Source: an uncultured Granulosicoccus sp. (GTDB lineage Bacteria; Pseudomonadota; Gammaproteobacteria; Granulosicoccales; Granulosicoccaceae). Taken from it: a stretch of DNA of 64,000 nt. The notes below the pieces were generated by a model that was given only the letters and a program-made list of their open reading frames with translations, was not told the DNA's origin and searched no databases. Both the position numbers and the translations under genes were made by a program. Below, one piece after another: positions 63,796-64,000 of this stretch (position 1 is its first letter; each line of letters starts with the position of its first letter). Where the stretch lies: the NCBI GenBank assembly GCA_947492525.1, contig CANLNQ010000018.1:62001-126000 (forward strand), read 5' to 3'.

Positions 63796-64000
63796 GTGGG
63801 CAAAAACGCGCTGAAATGTGCCGGTCAATCAACACCGGCATTCAGGATTGCCGCCCTGTGCGCCCTGCTCTCCAGCAGCCTGCATGCAGCGGCGCAGGAC
63901 TGGTGCGCCGGCAAGGTCACTGACAGTGACTCGCGTGTGGTTGCCAGTCTGAGCAGACCCGCCGTTGGGCAGTCGTACATCGATCCAGCATTCGGCACCC
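63796..64000 (+). CDS. exported protein, N-terminal part only (runs off the window)
   Basis: A GTG at 63796 with AGGA upstream opens a frame to the window end (68 codons). It begins with a basic N-terminus and a signal peptide (FRIAALCALLSSSLHAAAQ). The mature start contains RPAVGQSYIDPAFGT. A D-P-x-F-G-T motif after a Gly-rich strand is seen at the start of some exported proteins with beta-propeller repeats, but too little is present to name it. Confidence 0.7.
   Translation, partial: MGKNALKCAGQSTPAFRIAALCALLSSSLHAAAQDWCAGKVTDSDSRVVASLSRPAVGQSYIDPAFGT

Noticed and set aside
1-64000. tRNA, rRNA, prophage, insertion sequences and toxin-antitoxin pairs
   Set aside because: None could be recognised by eye; no transposase, integrase or paired small toxin/antitoxin genes are visible.

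Overview
The window looks like chromosome of a free-living, GC-rich gammaproteobacterium with a metabolically broad lifestyle. This is an inference from the gene families and base composition; a marine heterotroph of the Granulosicoccus/Chromatiales type would fit, but no rRNA or single-copy marker is present to prove it. I see no tRNA, rRNA, CRISPR array, insertion sequence or prophage. Genes are dense, usually in short same-strand operons with stop/start overlaps. Coding regions below are trimmed to the most likely start wherever a signal peptide, domain boundary or ribosome binding site decides it.

Layout. 1-7026 (minus): a RecB/RNase H-like nuclease cut by the window edge, then a catabolic operon read as dctQ-dctM-dctP (TRAP transporter), diaminopropionate ammonia-lyase and an N-carbamoyl-D-amino acid hydrolase. 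7484-10494 (plus): a VOC protein, then a GGDEF-EAL protein overlapping a stand-alone BLUF photoreceptor domain. 10508-19070 (minus): patatin, class V aminotransferase, thioredoxin 2, universal stress protein, glutaminase with a small coiled-coil partner, and two unrelated phosphate transporters (Na/Pi-PhoU type and PiT). 19439-25682: HI0933-type flavoprotein, an SDR, lrgAB-like genes, two overlapping lipoprotein genes and an AIM24 protein.

25858-34327: a LacI regulator divergent from a tripartite tricarboxylate (TctCBA) operon with TauE and an alpha/beta hydrolase; between them lies a perfect inverted repeat that is very probably the operator. Asparaginase I and an alanine/sodium symporter follow, so this part has a clear amino-acid theme (glutaminase, asparaginase, symporter, aminotransferase, DAP lyase). 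34328-35052 is repeat-rich: a 51-bp tandem repeat growing out of the 3' end of a small HVA1/DUF2945 gene, and a 53-bp imperfect palindrome related to a second copy at 25681. 35053-46867: MFS carrier, DadA-like oxidase, MOSC protein, a lone DUF262/HNH (GmrSD/SspE-like) defence-type gene, azoreductase with divergent LysR regulator, enoyl-CoA hydratase, CoA-binding protein, peptidoglycan-binding lipoprotein and AsmA.

46896-51115 (minus) is an unrecognised four-gene set: small secreted protein, large polytopic membrane protein, solute-binding-like periplasmic protein and a degenerate Mip-type FKBP. 51436-64000: FabG-like reductase, DUF3429 protein, a MacAB/Lol-like ABC exporter (adaptor, permease, ATPase), a divergent ADP-ribosylglycohydrolase, a periplasmic molybdopterin-fold protein overlapping a hybrid histidine kinase, a large-subunit catalase preceded by a 22-unit hexanucleotide repeat, a phasin-like protein and the start of an exported protein with a structured leader.

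The items most worth follow-up are the split BLUF/c-di-GMP module, the SUOX-fold/hybrid kinase pair, the 46.9-51.1 kb cluster, the TRAP/DAP-lyase/carbamoylase operon, and the three repeat structures at 25.7/34.9 kb, 34.5 kb and 62.9 kb.
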